Of a stretch of 64,000 nucleotides of DNA, positions 63,094-64,000 are shown one piece after another. A program made the translations under genes and the position numbers. Each line of letters opens with the position of its first letter. Position 1 is the first letter of the stretch. Source of the DNA: Siphlonurus alternatus. Taxonomy: Eukaryota; Arthropoda; Insecta; Ephemeroptera; Siphlonuridae. Below the pieces are notes generated by a model. It did not search any database and was not told the origin of the DNA. It saw only the letters and a program-made list of their open reading frames with translations. The stretch spans positions 18,101,707 to 18,165,706 of the forward strand of contig OX463787.1 of the NCBI GenBank assembly GCA_949825025.1, given 5' to 3'.

Positions 63094-63444
63094 GTGAGTA
63101 TAACCTTGCAGGTGGTGGATTGCTGATCAATATTTTTTTTGTCAATTATTTTGATATCAGTATTAATTAAACTACTCTGCTCGTGGGTATCAAAAAATGT
63201 TAACAGTTATTAATAAATTTTTATATTTCATGTATCAACATTTGTTATAATATAATTAAAATTTTTAACAATACATTTTTTTTCGGGTTCAGTGAACATC
63301 AAGGTCACAGAATAATTTTGCATAGAGAATGTTGTAAGTAATAGACAAAATCAAACGTAACTATGTTTATGCTCATAAAACCAAAGCTTCAGTAAATATA
63401 TATTTTTTTTTTAAATTTCTATGTAAGTATTTTTTTTTTAAATA

Positions 63445-63586
63445 TTGGGTGCGATTCACGAACCAGTTAACCAGTTTTCTAACCACGATTAGATTAACCA
63501 CGTTTAATTATACCTGTTTTACGTGTTAAACCACCTAGTTAAACGTGGTTAGAAACCTGGCTAACTGTTTCGTGAATCGCGCCCAA
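63445..63586. mobile_element. 142-bp MITE with TA duplication
   Basis: Ends TTGGGTGCGATTCACGAA and (complement) TTGGGCGCGATTCACGAAA, flanked by TA (63443-63444 and 63587-63588). The interior is also self-complementary (CTAACCACG...CGTGGTTAG). Non-coding, Tc1/mariner-type target. Confidence 0.8.
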
Positions 63587-63654
63587 TATGTATATCCAAT
63601 TTTAATTTTTTACACAAAATAAAATCTTTTTGTTTTAAACAACACTTATTTGTT

Positions 63655-64000
63655 TTGCTTAAAGGCCCTATGACCATTTCACAGTATTAAGTCCACAGTT
63701 AGTATTGCCTCAGTATGATACGGCTGCATAAAAATAATTGTTCCAGCAGCAATAATATCACAGATAATAGCCGAAGAAAAGGCACCTGTGACGTCATTTG
63801 TACCCATTCTGTAGCGACCGTATAAGGAAATCCCAGCAAAAGATAGGTTAACTCTAGCTGCAACCGTGGACATAATTTTAATTCTGGAATGTTGAAATTT
63901 TACCAGGGCAGTCTTGATAGTATTTTTCAAATATCTTGAAAGAATTTTGTTGTTGACGTTCACACAGATTGACTTATTGCAGTAGCAATATAAGCCAAGA
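63655..64000. repeat. dispersed repeat, copy 2 (cut by window end)
   Basis: Collinear with 56,755-57,065, with a small insertion near 63,810-63,830. The 94-codon open frame on the - strand (63,679-63,963) falls inside this repeat and its counterpart in copy 1 is not conserved as a frame, so no gene is called. Confidence 0.7.

Noticed and set aside
63679..63963. 94-codon - strand frame
   Set aside because: Lies within a dispersed repeat; the other copy (56,755-57,065) does not keep the frame.

Overview
The window is AT-rich animal DNA, and almost certainly arthropod. Genes are split by GT-AG introns, there is no bacterial-style gene packing, and most of the sequence is transposon remnants, foldback elements, microsatellites and a large tandem duplication. 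The only well-supported host gene is a chimera: a secreted chymotrypsin/elastase-fold serine protease followed by an arthropod-type C-type lectin domain. It runs on the + strand from 47,724 to beyond the right edge.

Left part (1-3.5 kb): three weak candidate exons (75-181, 851-1000, 3168-3305). They are phase-compatible and could be the 3' end of an unidentified host gene with two alternative last exons. A foldback element lies between them. 3.5-9.9 kb: the 3' remnant of a LINE, split by a Ty3/gypsy LTR retrotransposon on the - strand (4,124-9,632). The gypsy copy has 5-bp target duplications (GAAGC), about 94% identical LTRs, a primer binding site and a polypurine tract. Its gag-pol is broken by several frameshifts. 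9.9-13.1 kb: a decayed LINE on the - strand (endonuclease and reverse transcriptase). 13.7-17.4 kb: a second decayed LINE on the + strand, with a MITE carrying internal repeats inserted in it. 17.9-18.75 kb: a LINE ORF1-type fragment. 18.95-19.29 kb: a SINE whose head derives from 5S rRNA.

Middle (19.3-43 kb): a tandem array of a non-coding unit of about 5.5-5.6 kb. There is a decayed leading copy, two full copies and a third copy swollen by insertions. Each unit carries (CT)n/(CTCCCT)n and (AT)n tracts of very different length. The paralogous copies act as natural empty sites, so several insertions can be read exactly: a TA-flanked mariner-type MITE, a 325-bp MITE, and a hAT-like element with an 8-bp duplication. 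A LINE with a restriction-like endonuclease (R2-like group) and GC-rich flanking sequence also lie in copy 3.

Right part (43-64 kb): a tRNA-Thr-derived SINE, more MITEs, and a second hAT-like element exactly 1,500 bp long whose ends are packed with GGTTAA-type motifs. Then comes the protease-lectin gene. Its 9.5-kb intron between protease and lectin exons holds a 4.3-kb inverted-repeat element bounded by TTAA (piggyBac-like), a family of small foldback elements and duplicated segments. If the gene model is right, the product has a signal peptide, an intact His-Asp-Ser triad and a C-terminal sugar-binding-type domain. That architecture is known from mosquito immune regulators (CLSP proteins). 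A short read-through form ending after the protease is also possible.
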